Shown one piece after another: positions 1-8,755 of a DNA stretch of 64,000 nucleotides (position 1 is the stretch's first letter; each line of letters begins with the position of its first letter). This stretch comes from JAAYYF01 sp040255585 (GTDB taxonomy: Bacteria; Deinococcota; Deinococci; Deinococcales; Trueperaceae): NCBI GenBank assembly GCA_040255585.1, contig JBDZVI010000003.1:1-64000 (forward strand). Reading direction: 5' to 3'. The notes under the pieces were generated by a model. It was given only the letters and a program-made list of their open reading frames with translations. It was not told the DNA's origin and did no database searches. Made by a program: the position numbers and the translations under genes.

Positions 1-194
1 CGAGAAGCGCAACGCTCGACCCGAACGCCTAGACCGCGCTCCGGCACCTCGCTGGGGGAGAGACCCACACCCCGTAGTCAGTCAGCGGCGAACGCGATGC
101 TCACGAAGACGCCACCAACCGGCCCCCACTACCCACCGCCCCCACTACCCTGCCTACCCATCAGAAGCACCACACAACATAGTGCGAACACGCC
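1..194. other. Gene-free left edge with a 13-bp direct repeat
   Basis: No convincing coding frame is seen. Open frames exist, but their composition (Arg/Pro/His rich) looks like GC-driven noise. A 13-bp unit, GCCCCCACTACCC, occurs at 122-134 and again at 138-150. The stretch lies downstream of the minus-strand gene that ends at 195, so it may hold that gene's 3' region. Confidence 0.4.
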
Positions 195-746
195 CTAGAA
201 GAGGGGGCGCTCCCAGGGGATGGATACGATGACGACCACGAAGGCGAGAGTGTAGAAGATGGCGGCCTGCAGCGGGGAGTCCTTGCGCTTGGCGCGCGCC
301 GCGCCGATATGGACGAGCACGGCGGCGATGAGCATGCCCACCAGGTGCTCGGCGACGTAGAAGCGCAGGTCGGGGTTCTTCATGGCGGCGCCTATGTTCT
401 TGAAAGCGCCGGTCGTCAGCGGGCTGAGCACGGCGTAAAGGAGGACGCCGACGAGCACCTGCAGATCGAACAGGCCGGTGAACAGGCGACCGAGGTTGAC
501 CTGCGGCGGCGTCCAGCGCCCGCGCGAGGCGGCGCCCGACCAGGCGAGCACCAGGGCGGCCAGGCCGACGAGGAGCAGCGCCCAGCGCAGGTAGTTATGC
601 AGTGTCAGCACGAAATCGTACACGAGTTCCTCCGAGAAGTCCCTAGGACGGTGGTTGGTGGCGGCCGGGGCCAAGGCGGGGCCTGGCAGGAGCGCCTGCC
701 AGGAGCGCCCAGACGGGCGCACGAGGCCGACAACGGCCTTAAGCAT
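195..746 (-). CDS. Four-helix integral membrane protein of unknown function
   Basis: The predicted protein has about four hydrophobic segments and opens its conserved-looking part with LTLHNYLRW, followed by a Leu/Val/Ala-rich helix. Other helices surround LFDLQVLVGVLLYAV and the C-terminal FYTLAFVVVIVSIPW. I do not recognise a functional family; short four-helix proteins of this type are usually annotated as hypothetical. Two starts are possible. ATG at 746 has an excellent site (GGAGGTGACC just upstream) and gives 183 aa. GTG at 623 also has GGAGG five bases upstream and gives 142 aa, starting immediately before the first helix. The extra 41 residues are polar and not a clean signal peptide, so the shorter form may be the functional one. 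It is divergent from the methyltransferase at 895. Confidence 0.7.
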   Translation of the reverse strand: MLKAVVGLVRPSGRSWQALLPGPALAPAATNHRPRDFSEELVYDFVLTLHNYLRWALLLVGLAALVLAWSGAASRGRWTPPQVNLGRLFTGLFDLQVLVGVLLYAVLSPLTTGAFKNIGAAMKNPDLRFYVAEHLVGMLIAAVLVHIGAARAKRKDSPLQAAIFYTLAFVVVIVSIPWERPLF

Positions 747-894
747 CGGTCACCTCCGGCAAGGTGTCAACTCACTCGCCTTCGGTGCCCACAGGTATGC
801 GAGGCTCATGAGAACGCTGCCCCTCCGCAGCGTCCCTAACCACGCCGCCGGCCACCGCGGCGTCGACCCCAGGCGAGCCGCCGAAGGAGATCCG

Positions 895-1680
895 ATGACC
901 CTAGCCGATCCCGACCGTATCCCTGGTCTGAGCCCGTCCGGGTACGACCGGCTGGGCGAGTTCCACGACCTGTTCGTGGACGAGGCCCGCCTGCGCCTCC
1001 GACCGGCGTTCGAGTCCGCTTTCGGCAGGCTCGAGCCGAGTGCCGTCGTGCTCGACCTCGGCGCAGGCACGGGGTTGGGCGTGCGTCATCTCGCTCGGGC
1101 GACGCGGGCTCGGATCGTCGCGGTAGAGCCGTCGGTGACGATGCGCGCGGTACTGCTCGCCCGTGTCGCGGACGATCCGGCGCTCGCTAGCAGAGTCACG
1201 GTCGTAGCCGGCTCCGTGCCCGGGGCGTTCGACGAACTGCCGGACGTGGTGGCGGGGTTCGTGTGCGCGCACATGCTTGGCCATGTCGGCCCCGCGGACC
1301 GCGCCAGGACCTTCGCCTTGCTGGCCGAGCGCCTCGCGGACGGCGGGGTCGGGGTCGTCACCGTCAACGCGACGGCGGAGCCACGGAGCGAAGTAGCCGT
1401 CGAGGAGCGTCGGATCGGCGAGCACTCGTACATCGCGAAGTACCTGCCGCCGGGACCGGACGGTCGGCCCAGCAGCGAGTACGAGGTGCGAGACGCGGAC
1501 GGATCCCTGCTGCGGGCGGAACGCTTCGCCGGGCAGTGGACGCCCATCACAGCGGAAGGGTTGAGGGCCGAACTCGTCAATGACGGGTGGCGCCTGACTG
1601 CCCAGGACCGAGCTGCGACTGTGCTCGTGCTCAGCCGCGAGCGGGAGGACGATTCGCTAGCGAGCTCGCAAGCTCGCTAG
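895..1680 (+). CDS. Class I SAM-dependent methyltransferase
   Basis: 261 aa. The Rossmann-type SAM-binding motif I is clear (VLDLGAGTGLGVRHLA), with an acidic residue at the end of strand 2 (IVAVEPS) and a post-I region typical of small-molecule or biotin/ubiquinone-type methyltransferases. The substrate cannot be told from sequence. The ATG at 895 was chosen because GAAGGAGAT sits just upstream and the methyltransferase fold begins soon after; an in-frame upstream extension to 655 has no homology-like content. The 3' end overlaps the converging gene at 1631-3631 by 50 bases, and a perfect hairpin covers the stop codon. Confidence 0.8.
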   Translation: MTLADPDRIPGLSPSGYDRLGEFHDLFVDEARLRLRPAFESAFGRLEPSAVVLDLGAGTGLGVRHLARATRARIVAVEPSVTMRAVLLARVADDPALASRVTVVAGSVPGAFDELPDVVAGFVCAHMLGHVGPADRARTFALLAERLADGGVGVVTVNATAEPRSEVAVEERRIGEHSYIAKYLPPGPDGRPSSEYEVRDADGSLLRAERFAGQWTPITAEGLRAELVNDGWRLTAQDRAATVLVLSREREDDSLASSQAR

Positions 1681-3631
1681 CCAAGTCGTCCGATGTGCTC
1701 ACCGGCAACCGGCAGGCGCCGGCTTGGCACACGTAGGCCCGCGGCGCGCCGCCGGAGAGCGCGCCGAGGCGCCCTGCCAGGAGCGGTAGGCGCAGGAGTT
1801 CCGCGGGCGCGCCAGGGTCTACTGCCAGGACCAGCAACCCGGGATCGACGAGCGCTTCCAAGGCGCTACTGAGGTCCGCCAGCGCGGAGCCGGACGCACC
1901 AACGATCACGACTTCGCGCTGCCCGCTAGCCTGAAGCCACGCGAGCCGTGCGCTGGACGCGAGGGCCTGGGGCGCCTCGCCCGCAGCGGCGGCGGCCCCG
2001 CGAACGGCTCGCTCCGAGCGCGCCGCGGCCGCCGGATCGTCCTGGTAGCGGGCCGCCCACCACGTCAACTCGGCGGCGGCGGCGTTCTCGCTCGGCGTGG
2101 CGCCGTCGAGGAACCCCTTCGGTCGGGCGATCAGACCCCGATCGCCCTCCGCCACGCTGAAGAAGCCGTCGCCGGCCCGATCGGCGAAACGACTCGCGAC
2201 GGCGGCGGCCAGCTCGAGGGCCCACGCCAGGTGTCGCCAGTCGCAGGTGGCGCGGTGCAGGGCGATCAGTCCAAGGCCCAGGTAGGCGTAGTCCTCGAGC
2301 AGGCCCTCGACACGGCGTTGGCCGGCGCACGAGGAGTGCCACAGACGCCCGTCCGACCACAGGCGCTCTCGAACCGCGGCGGCCGCCCTGGCGGAGACCG
2401 CCGCCAGACGGGGCTCGGCCATGGCAAGTGAGGCATCGGCCAACGCACCGATGGCCAAGCCGTTCCACGACGCGAGGACCTTGTCGTCGGTGGCGGGCCT
2501 GGGGCGAAGGGACCTGCGGTCAAGGAGCCTCGCGCGCGCGTCGGCAGCCAAGCCGCCCGCCAGCACGAGGCCCTCATCCACCCGGCCGGCCACCGGCACG
2601 AGACGAGCGGCCTCGCCCCCGAGCACATCTTTCAACTCCGCGGCGGTCCATACGTAGTATTTCCCCTCCTCCCCTTCCGACTCGGCATCCAGCGCGCTGT
2701 AGAGGGCGCCGTCCTCCGCCATCAGGTCGCGCTCCAGCCAGGCGGCCGTGGCGAGCGCCACGTCGCGGTACCGCTTCTCGCCCGTGAGCCGGTGGGCGTG
2801 GGCGTAGGCCCGGACGAAGGCCGCATTGTCGTAGAGCATCTTCTCGAAGTGCGGGACGCGCCAGCCCTCGTCAACCGCGTAGCGGAAGAACCCTCCGCCC
2901 AGCTGATCGAAGAGGCCGCCGGCCGCCATGGCGTCCAGGACGCGGAACGCCACAGCCCTGTGAGCGTCGCCGCCGGCCTCGAGGAGCAGGCGGAGCGCCT
3001 CGTGCATTGGGAACTTCGGCGCGCCGCCGAAGCCGCCGTGCTCCCGGTCCTCCAGGGCGACCAGCCGCGCCGCAGCCTCCCCGGCGGCGTCCGCGCCGGG
3101 CGCGTCACCGGGCGCGAACCCCGGGTCCTCGAGGCGCCTCAGCGCGGTCCCGAGGTCCGCGGCGGCGACGAGCACGGCGGCGCGCCGCTCGCGCCAGGCC
3201 GACACGAGCGACTCGAGCACCCGCCTGAAGGACGGCATGCCCAGCCGGTCGTCGGGAGGGAAGTACGTGCCGCCGTAGAACGGCTCGCCGTCCGGGGTCG
3301 CCACGACGGTCAGTGGCCAGCCGCCGCTGCCCGTCATGGCCTGGACGGCCGCCATGTAGACGGCGTCCACGTCGGGCCGCTCCTCCCGGTCCACCTTGAC
3401 GTTCACGAACTCGCGGTTCAACAGCTCCGCCACGGCGGGGTCGCGGAACGACTCACGCGCCATCACGTGGCACCAGTGGCAGGAGGAGTAGCCGATGGAG
3501 AGGAGGACGGGCTTGTCGGTCCTCCGCGCCTCCGCGAACGCGGCCTCGCCCCACGGCCACCAAGCGACGGGATCCTGCGCGTGTTGGCGAAGGTACGGAC
3601 TCGGCTCGTCGGCCAGGCGGTTGCGGCTCAT
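1631..3631 (-). CDS. YyaL/DUF255 thioredoxin-domain protein
   Basis: 666 aa, the usual length of the YyaL/spermatogenesis-associated protein 20 family. The N-terminus carries the family signature (NRLADEPSPYLRQHAQDPV), then a thioredoxin-like fold with CHWC at about residue 50 and GGWPLTV near residue 104. The remaining ~450 residues form the (alpha/alpha)6-barrel-like C-terminal region related to N-acylglucosamine 2-epimerase/cellobiose epimerase folds. The biochemical role is not established; a redox or carbohydrate-linked function has been suggested for the family. The ATG at 3631 begins exactly at the conserved N-terminus. Its 3' end overlaps the convergent methyltransferase. Confidence 0.9.
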   Translation of the reverse strand: MSRNRLADEPSPYLRQHAQDPVAWWPWGEAAFAEARRTDKPVLLSIGYSSCHWCHVMARESFRDPAVAELLNREFVNVKVDREERPDVDAVYMAAVQAMTGSGGWPLTVVATPDGEPFYGGTYFPPDDRLGMPSFRRVLESLVSAWRERRAAVLVAAADLGTALRRLEDPGFAPGDAPGADAAGEAAARLVALEDREHGGFGGAPKFPMHEALRLLLEAGGDAHRAVAFRVLDAMAAGGLFDQLGGGFFRYAVDEGWRVPHFEKMLYDNAAFVRAYAHAHRLTGEKRYRDVALATAAWLERDLMAEDGALYSALDAESEGEEGKYYVWTAAELKDVLGGEAARLVPVAGRVDEGLVLAGGLAADARARLLDRRSLRPRPATDDKVLASWNGLAIGALADASLAMAEPRLAAVSARAAAAVRERLWSDGRLWHSSCAGQRRVEGLLEDYAYLGLGLIALHRATCDWRHLAWALELAAAVASRFADRAGDGFFSVAEGDRGLIARPKGFLDGATPSENAAAAELTWWAARYQDDPAAAARSERAVRGAAAAAGEAPQALASSARLAWLQASGQREVVIVGASGSALADLSSALEALVDPGLLVLAVDPGAPAELLRLPLLAGRLGALSGGAPRAYVCQAGACRLPVSTSDDLASELASSLANRPPARG
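1656..1681. terminator. 11-bp perfect hairpin across the stop codon of the methyltransferase
   Basis: GCTAGCGAGCT (1656-1666) pairs perfectly with AGCTCGCTAGC (1671-1681), with a 4-base loop CGCA. It includes the TAG of the plus-strand gene and lies within the last codons of the minus-strand gene. No T tract follows on either strand, so termination is inferred from position only. Confidence 0.5.
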
Positions 3632-3650
3632 AGGGCGAGCCTAACGCTTG

Positions 3651-3685
3651 GCGGCGGCGTGCCCTCGTAAGGGGCACGCCGCCGC
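3651..3685 (-). terminator. 14-bp perfect GC hairpin between parvulin and YyaL-type genes
   Basis: GCGGCGGCGTGCCC (3651-3664) pairs with its exact complement at 3672-3685 around a 7-base loop. It lies 3' of the minus-strand parvulin gene and only 19 bases upstream of the next minus-strand start at 3631. It could end the parvulin transcript, or sit in the leader of the next gene. No T tract follows. Confidence 0.55.
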
Positions 3686-3808
3686 TGTTCGTTTGGCGCG
3701 CGCCGGGGTCCGCGACGCAGCGGGAAGGGGAAGGCCAATGCGTCTCGCCTCCAGCGCGCTCCATCACATTAGGAGCGGGGCGCTGACGGGCCTCTTACAG
3801 CGGGCGAC

Positions 3809-4804
3809 CTAAAAGGCCGGCAGGTTCTCCGGGTAGGTGACCACGCCCGCGCCGCCGATGATGCCGTTAAGCAGGGCGTCGGAAGCGGAAGCTACGACCA
3901 ACTCGCGGGCCGAGCCCTCGACCTCGCTGAGCGGCCGGACGCGGGCCGGCGTGTGATCGTAGACGAGGATGAGGTGGTAGCCGAACTGGGTCTGCACCGG
4001 GCCGACGTTCTCGCCGACGGGCGCGGCCACGACAGCCGCCTCGAAGTCGGGCACCATGGCGCCAAGTCCGAAGCAACCGAGGTCGCCGCCGCGAGTCTTC
4101 GTGCCGTCGGTGCCGAACTCCGCGGCTAGGTCGCCGAAGTCGGAGCCGAGCGAGAGCCTGGTGAGCAGGTCGCGTGCCGTCGACTCCTCCGGCACGAGGA
4201 TGTGCTTGGCGCAGTACTGCTCGGGTTGCGTGAAGCGCTGACGCTCGGCCAGGTAGCGTACCCTCACCTGGTCGTCGGTCACGCCGGCGGCGGCCTCGTC
4301 GTGCACTTGCGTGAGGAGCTGCTGGATGAGGTCGGACTCCTCGATCATCGAACGAAGCCCCGCCTCGTTCGGGAAGCCGGCCTGGCGGACGACGGTATCG
4401 AAGTCCTCGTCCTCCGCCAGGCCCGCCTTCACGTTGTCAAGCGTCGACTCGAGCTTGGCGGCGTCGGGCACGAGGCCGCGGCGACGCGCCTCGGCCACGA
4501 GGGCGACTTCCTGCGTGCGCTGGTCGAGGTAGTAGGGGATGAGGCTCCAGAGGCTCGCCGCGAAGTCCTCCGAGTAAGGCTGGCCCTGCTGGGCGGCGAC
4601 GCCGCGCAGCGTCACGCCGAAGCGCCAAGCGAAGTCGCTGGCGCGCTCCTCGTAGGAGCCGAGGCGGAGGACGACGGGGTCGCCCCCTGCGGCGCCCTGA
4701 GCGCCGTCGCTTTCGCCCTGGGCGAAGGCTCCGGCTAGGAGGAAGGACGTCGCCAGGACGGCGAGGGTCTTGAGTACGCGGCTGAAGGCCGGGGATCGGG
4801 TCAT
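3809..4804 (-). CDS. Secreted parvulin-type peptidyl-prolyl isomerase (SurA/PpiC-like)
   Basis: 331 aa. A signal peptide is evident (basic MTRSPAFSRVLK, then a Leu/Ala core ending AGAFAQ). A helical N-terminal chaperone-like region of about 170 residues precedes a PpiC/rotamase domain that begins at EQYCAKHILV and includes GGDLGCFGLG, VPDFEAAV and FGYHLILV, the core parvulin motifs. It should act outside the cytoplasmic membrane on protein folding, as SurA and PrsA do. The ATG at 4804 is chosen because it starts the signal peptide; no Shine-Dalgarno is visible, so translation may be leaderless. It lies just downstream of the dnaK-grpE-dnaJ genes on the same strand. Confidence 0.85.
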   Translation of the reverse strand: MTRSPAFSRVLKTLAVLATSFLLAGAFAQGESDGAQGAAGGDPVVLRLGSYEERASDFAWRFGVTLRGVAAQQGQPYSEDFAASLWSLIPYYLDQRTQEVALVAEARRRGLVPDAAKLESTLDNVKAGLAEDEDFDTVVRQAGFPNEAGLRSMIEESDLIQQLLTQVHDEAAAGVTDDQVRVRYLAERQRFTQPEQYCAKHILVPEESTARDLLTRLSLGSDFGDLAAEFGTDGTKTRGGDLGCFGLGAMVPDFEAAVVAAPVGENVGPVQTQFGYHLILVYDHTPARVRPLSEVEGSARELVVASASDALLNGIIGGAGVVTYPENLPAF

Positions 4805-4912
4805 GGGAGGCAGGCTAACACCTGCGCCGCCGCTGGGGTGCGCACCATAGCGCGCGCCCAGTGGGCGCATGCTCGCCGGCGGGTCGCGCCCGCGGCGCGG
4901 CGGCGCAACGCC

Positions 4913-5827
4913 TCAGCTCGGGTCTCGACCCAACCCTTTGAGTTCCTCGTAGAGCCGCCGCTGCTCCGCGCTCAGGTGGTCCGGCACGCTGACTCGCACT
5001 TCGGCGAACTCGTCGCCGCGCCCGTCCGCCGTCGGCCAGCCCTGACCGCGTAGCCGCAAGACCCGGCCGCTGGAGGAGCCCGGCGGCAAGGTCATGTCGA
5101 CCTCGCCGTCCAGGGTCGGCACCCTGACGCTGCCACCCAGGGCCGCCAGGTAGTCCGGCACGCGAAGCTTGACCCGCACGGAGTCGCCTTCGACCGTGAA
5201 GGTGGGGCTAGGAAGGTGGCGCACGTGCAAGATGAGGTCGCCCCCGCCGGGAGCCTGTCCGCGGAGCCTTAGCTTGGCGCCGTCTCGCGTACCCTTCGGG
5301 ATCGTGACCTCCAGGCTCTTGTCACCGACACGGATCGAGGTTGGACCGCCGCGGTAGGCGTCGAGAACGCCTATGTCCAGCCGCGCCTCTACGTTCTGCG
5401 GTCTAGGCTCCCCGAAGTCGAAGGGGTCGCTCCTGACGGAGCGCCCGCCGAAGTCGCTCGAGTACACGGCCCGGCCCCCGCCGAAGCCGCCCGCACCACC
5501 GAAGAGCGACTGGAAGAAGTCGGAGAAGCCGGCGAACTCCTCCGACGAAGCGTTACGGAACTGCGTGCCGCCGTAGTGCTGGGCCGGCTGCTCGAAGGGC
5601 GGCGGGGAGCCGGTGCCGTACTGATCGTAGAACTTGCGCTTCTCCTCGTCGGAGAGGACCGTGTACGCCTCGTTGATCTCCTTGAAGCGCTCCTCGGCGC
5701 CATCATCGCCAGGGTTGCGGTCGGGGTGGTGCTTGGCCGCGAGCTTGCGGAAAGCGCGCCGGATCTCCTCCTTCCCGGCATCCTTGGAGACACCCAGCGT
5801 CTTGTAGTAGTCCTTGAAGGCTGCCAC
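4913..5827 (-). CDS. DnaJ-family co-chaperone without zinc finger (CbpA-type)
   Basis: 304 aa. The J domain is complete (YYKTLGVSKDA, HHPDR with the HPD triad at about residues 36-38). A Gly/Phe-rich linker follows (FFQSLFGGAGGFGGG), then two beta-barrel C-terminal substrate-binding domains. The four CxxCxGxG zinc motifs of classical DnaJ are absent, so this resembles CbpA or the Thermus DnaJ. It stimulates DnaK ATPase and delivers substrates. The start is GTG, supported by AGGAGG five bases upstream. It is third in the dnaK-grpE-dnaJ run on the minus strand, 76 bases after grpE. Confidence 0.93.
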   Translation of the reverse strand: MAAFKDYYKTLGVSKDAGKEEIRRAFRKLAAKHHPDRNPGDDGAEERFKEINEAYTVLSDEEKRKFYDQYGTGSPPPFEQPAQHYGGTQFRNASSEEFAGFSDFFQSLFGGAGGFGGGRAVYSSDFGGRSVRSDPFDFGEPRPQNVEARLDIGVLDAYRGGPTSIRVGDKSLEVTIPKGTRDGAKLRLRGQAPGGGDLILHVRHLPSPTFTVEGDSVRVKLRVPDYLAALGGSVRVPTLDGEVDMTLPPGSSSGRVLRLRGQGWPTADGRGDEFAEVRVSVPDHLSAEQRRLYEELKGLGRDPS

Positions 5828-5903
5828 GTAGGCCTCCTAGGCGCCGGGGGCCCGACCGGCCGCCCACGCCGCTTCTGCGGTCCTCGTCACGCCGCCGCTC
5901 GCT

Positions 5904-6527
5904 TCAGTTCGCGCCACCATCCGCCACGACGACACGGGCCACGCGTATCAGCCGGTCGCCCTGCAGAAAACCCGGCTCGAACACTTGGAAGATCGTACCC
6001 GGCGGCCGACCCGGACCGGCGGGAACCGTGCTCAGCGCCTCGTGCACCTGCGGGTCGAACTCCTCGCCAACCGTCCCCGTGCGCTTGATGCCGAGGTTGG
6101 CAAGCTGACGCTCGAGGTTCTCCTTGACGAGCTTGATGCCGGCTACGATGCCGCCGCCCTGGTCGTCCGTCGAGGCGGCTGCCGCAAGGGCGCGTTCCAG
6201 GTCGTCGTACACGGCCAGCACGGGCATCAGGGTCTCGTCCATGCCCCTGTCTCGGGCTTGCTGGAGCTCGCCCTGCAAGCGGCGACGCATCGTCTCCATC
6301 TCGGCCCGACACCTTAGGACGCGGTCCTTGGCTTCCGCGAGCTCCTGCTCAAGGGCCGCGGTCTTCTCGCGAACGCGTCGAAGCTCCGTGCGTAGGATGT
6401 CGACCTCCGTGTCTTTGGCATCCGCCTGGCCAGGTTCCTGGCCTTCCCGGTCCGAGGGCGGCTGCTCTCCGCCGGGCTCTCCTTGCCAACCGGGCGTCCG
6501 CAAGCGTTCGTCCTGGTCGCTTCTCAT
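5904..6527 (-). CDS. grpE: GrpE nucleotide exchange factor
   Basis: 207 aa. A charged, low-complexity N-terminus (about 40 residues) is followed by the long dimeric coiled coil (ELRRVREKTAALEQELAEAK) and the C-terminal beta domain with the GrpE signature around GIKRTGTVGEEFDPQVHEA. GrpE releases ADP from DnaK. It lies between dnaK (136 bases upstream) and dnaJ on the minus strand, the order seen in other bacteria. GGTGA precedes the ATG. Confidence 0.95.
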   Translation of the reverse strand: MRSDQDERLRTPGWQGEPGGEQPPSDREGQEPGQADAKDTEVDILRTELRRVREKTAALEQELAEAKDRVLRCRAEMETMRRRLQGELQQARDRGMDETLMPVLAVYDDLERALAAAASTDDQGGGIVAGIKLVKENLERQLANLGIKRTGTVGEEFDPQVHEALSTVPAGPGRPPGTIFQVFEPGFLQGDRLIRVARVVVADGGAN

Positions 6528-6663
6528 GTTAGGTCACCGTTCATAGTCGAACCTCGTCTTCCGGCGAAGCGCGCCGCCGCCCGTCCGTCAGTAACGGCGA
6601 GGCCTGGCCGCGTGCACATGACCAGGCCCCGCCAGACGGGCGCTACGCGCCGCCTCGCATCTC

Positions 6664-8556
6664 TCAACCCGCTGGCTTGAACTCCGCGTCGATGACATCG
6701 TCGCCCGCGGGCCCCTGGTCGTCTCCCGACGGGCCAGCGCCCTGCTGGGCCGCTCCGCCCTGTTGAGCGACCTGTGCGAAGGCCTGCAGCTTGTCGCTCA
6801 GGTCACGGCCGATGCTCTCCAGGCGCTCCTTGGTGGTGAGCTCGGAGCCGAGCGCCTGCTGCGCCTCGGCGACGAGGTCCTCGACGGGCTTCTTCTGCTC
6901 GGGCGTGGCGTCCGTGGCCTCCTCGAGCGTCTTGCTCGCCGTCAGCCTGAGGCCGTCGAGCTGGTTCTTGGCCTCCGCCAGCTCCTTCGCCTTCAGGTCG
7001 GCCTCGGCGTTGGCGGCGGCGTCCTTGACCATCCGCTCCACCTCGTCCTCGCTCAAGGTCGTGGTGTTCTGGATGGTGATGCTGGCTTCCTTGCCGGTGG
7101 ACTTCTCCTTGGCCGTGACGTGCAGGATGCCGTTGGCGTCGAGGTCGTAAGTGACCTCGATCTGCGGCATGCCGGCCGGCATGGGAGGGATGCCCTCGAG
7201 GTTGAAGCGCCCGAGCGACTTGTTGGCGCTCGCCATGGACCGTTCACCCTGCAAGACGTGGATGGGCGCGGTCGTCTGGTTGTGGTCGGCGGTCGAGAAG
7301 GTCTCGGACTTCCGCACGGGGACGGTCGTGTTGCGGTCGATCAGCTTGGTGAAGACTCCGCCCTTCGTCTCGATGCCGAGGCTCAGTGGCGTGACGTCGA
7401 GGAGCACGATGTCGTCGACCGTGCCGGTGAGGACGCCCGCCTGCACGGCGGCGCCGAGGGCCACGACCTCGTCGGGGTTGACGGACTGGTTCGGCTCCTT
7501 GCCGAGGATGTCCTTGACGATCTTCTTGACGGCCGGGACGCGCGTGGAGCCCCCGACGAGGATGACCTCGTCGATGTCGGACGCCTTCAGCTTGGCGTCG
7601 GCCAACGCCTGCTCGAGCGGCCCGCGCACGCGCTTGAGTAGCGGCGCGATGAGTTCCTCGAACCGGGAGCGGGTCAGCTTGGCCTCGAGGTACAGGGGCG
7701 CGTTGGAGGCGGGGTCCATGGCGATGAACGGCAGGGAGATGGTCGTCTCGGGTAGTCCGGAGAGCTCGATCTTGGCCTTCTCCGCCGCTTCGATGAGCCG
7801 CTGCAGCGCCTGCTTGTCCTTGCGCAGGTCGACGTTGTACTCCTTCTGGAAGTCGTCGGCAAGCCACTGCACGATGGCGTAATCCATGTCGGAGCCGCCC
7901 AGGTGCGTGTCGCCGCTCGTGGAGCGCACCTCGAACACGCCGTCGCCCACTTCGAGCACGGAGACGTCGAAGGTGCCGCCGCCCAGGTCGAAGACGAGGA
8001 CCGTCTCGTTGCCCTTCTTCTCGAGGCCGTACGCGAGGGCCGCCGCCGTGGGCTCGTTGACGATGCGGAGCACTTCGAGGCCCGCGATGCGGCCGGCGTT
8101 CTGGGTGGCCTCGCGCTGGGAGTTGTTGAAGTACGCGGGAACGGTGATGACGGCCTTGGTGATGGGCGATCCGAGCCGCTCGCTCGCGTCGGCGACGAGC
8201 TTGCGCAGGATCATCGCGGAGATCTCCTCGGGCGTGTACTGCTTGCCCTCCACGACGAAGCGCACGCCGCCGTCGTCGCCGCGCACGACCTCGTACGGGG
8301 CGCGCTCGGCCTCGCTCTTCACCTCGTCCCACGTGCGGCCGATGTAGCGCTTGATCTCGAAGAGCGTACCCTTCGGGTTGAGCACGGCCTGACGCTTGGC
8401 CACCTGGCCGACGAGGCGCTGCTCACCCTTGAACGCCACGACGGAGGGCGTGGTGCGGCTACCCTCCGCGTTCACGAGCACTACGGGCTCGCTGCCTTCC
8501 ATCACCGCGATGACGCTGTTGGTCGTTCCGAGGTCTATGCCTACGGCTTTTGCCAT
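6664..8556 (-). CDS. dnaK: Hsp70 chaperone DnaK
   Basis: 630 aa. The N-terminus MAKAVGIDLGTTNSVIAVME is the Hsp70 phosphate-1 motif. Further signatures are VFDLGGGTFDVSVLEV and ILVGGSTRVPAVKKI in the ATPase domain, DVTPLSLGIET at the linker and substrate domain, and the acidic C-terminal tail DDVIDAEFKPAG. The ATG at 8556 has AAGGAG upstream; an in-frame 30-residue extension to 8646 is rejected. A strong promoter lies about 110 bases upstream. Downstream, a small stem (GGCCTGG 6601-6607 with CCAGGCC 6622-6628) lies before grpE, which might reduce read-through. Confidence 0.97.
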   Translation of the reverse strand: MAKAVGIDLGTTNSVIAVMEGSEPVVLVNAEGSRTTPSVVAFKGEQRLVGQVAKRQAVLNPKGTLFEIKRYIGRTWDEVKSEAERAPYEVVRGDDGGVRFVVEGKQYTPEEISAMILRKLVADASERLGSPITKAVITVPAYFNNSQREATQNAGRIAGLEVLRIVNEPTAAALAYGLEKKGNETVLVFDLGGGTFDVSVLEVGDGVFEVRSTSGDTHLGGSDMDYAIVQWLADDFQKEYNVDLRKDKQALQRLIEAAEKAKIELSGLPETTISLPFIAMDPASNAPLYLEAKLTRSRFEELIAPLLKRVRGPLEQALADAKLKASDIDEVILVGGSTRVPAVKKIVKDILGKEPNQSVNPDEVVALGAAVQAGVLTGTVDDIVLLDVTPLSLGIETKGGVFTKLIDRNTTVPVRKSETFSTADHNQTTAPIHVLQGERSMASANKSLGRFNLEGIPPMPAGMPQIEVTYDLDANGILHVTAKEKSTGKEASITIQNTTTLSEDEVERMVKDAAANAEADLKAKELAEAKNQLDGLRLTASKTLEEATDATPEQKKPVEDLVAEAQQALGSELTTKERLESIGRDLSDKLQAFAQVAQQGGAAQQGAGPSGDDQGPAGDDVIDAEFKPAG

Positions 8557-8665
8557 TCTGGGCTCCTTACTCGATCTAGGGGAATCTTTTCGACGAAGCT
8601 CGTAATCACGTCCTGAGCGCTCGAAGCAAGTCGCGCGGCCCGGCACGGGCTTGTCACTGGCGGGA

Positions 8666-8695
8666 AGTATACCCAGCCTGGCATTCCCATGTCAA
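8666..8695 (-). promoter_or_regulatory. Sigma-70-type promoter of dnaK
   Basis: On the minus strand TTGACA (8695-8690) is followed after 18 bases by TATACT (8671-8666). Both boxes are near consensus. It lies about 110 bases upstream of the dnaK ATG. This suggests transcription by the housekeeping sigma factor, with heat control by a repressor or otherwise. Confidence 0.75.
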
Positions 8696-8697
8696 GA

Positions 8698-8717
8698 GAT
8701 GTGAGTGTGCTCATATC
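8698..8717. promoter_or_regulatory. Imperfect inverted repeat just upstream of the dnaK -35 box
   Basis: On the plus strand GATGTGAG (8698-8705), four bases, then CTCATATC (8710-8717): 7 of 8 positions pair. It abuts the -35 hexamer. It is neither a CIRCE (TTAGCACTC...) nor a full HAIR sequence. An activator or repressor site is inferred from position. Confidence 0.4.
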
Positions 8718-8755
8718 AACTTTGACGAGGGGGTTCGCTTAGGACCCGCCGATCC

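Noticed and set aside
122..150. CRISPR-like repeat in the left edge
   Set aside because: Only two 13-bp units with a 3-base gap; no array.
8690..8725. HAIR or CIRCE element at dnaK
   Set aside because: CTTGAC is present but no properly spaced ACTCAAG partner, and no TTAGCACTC half-site.
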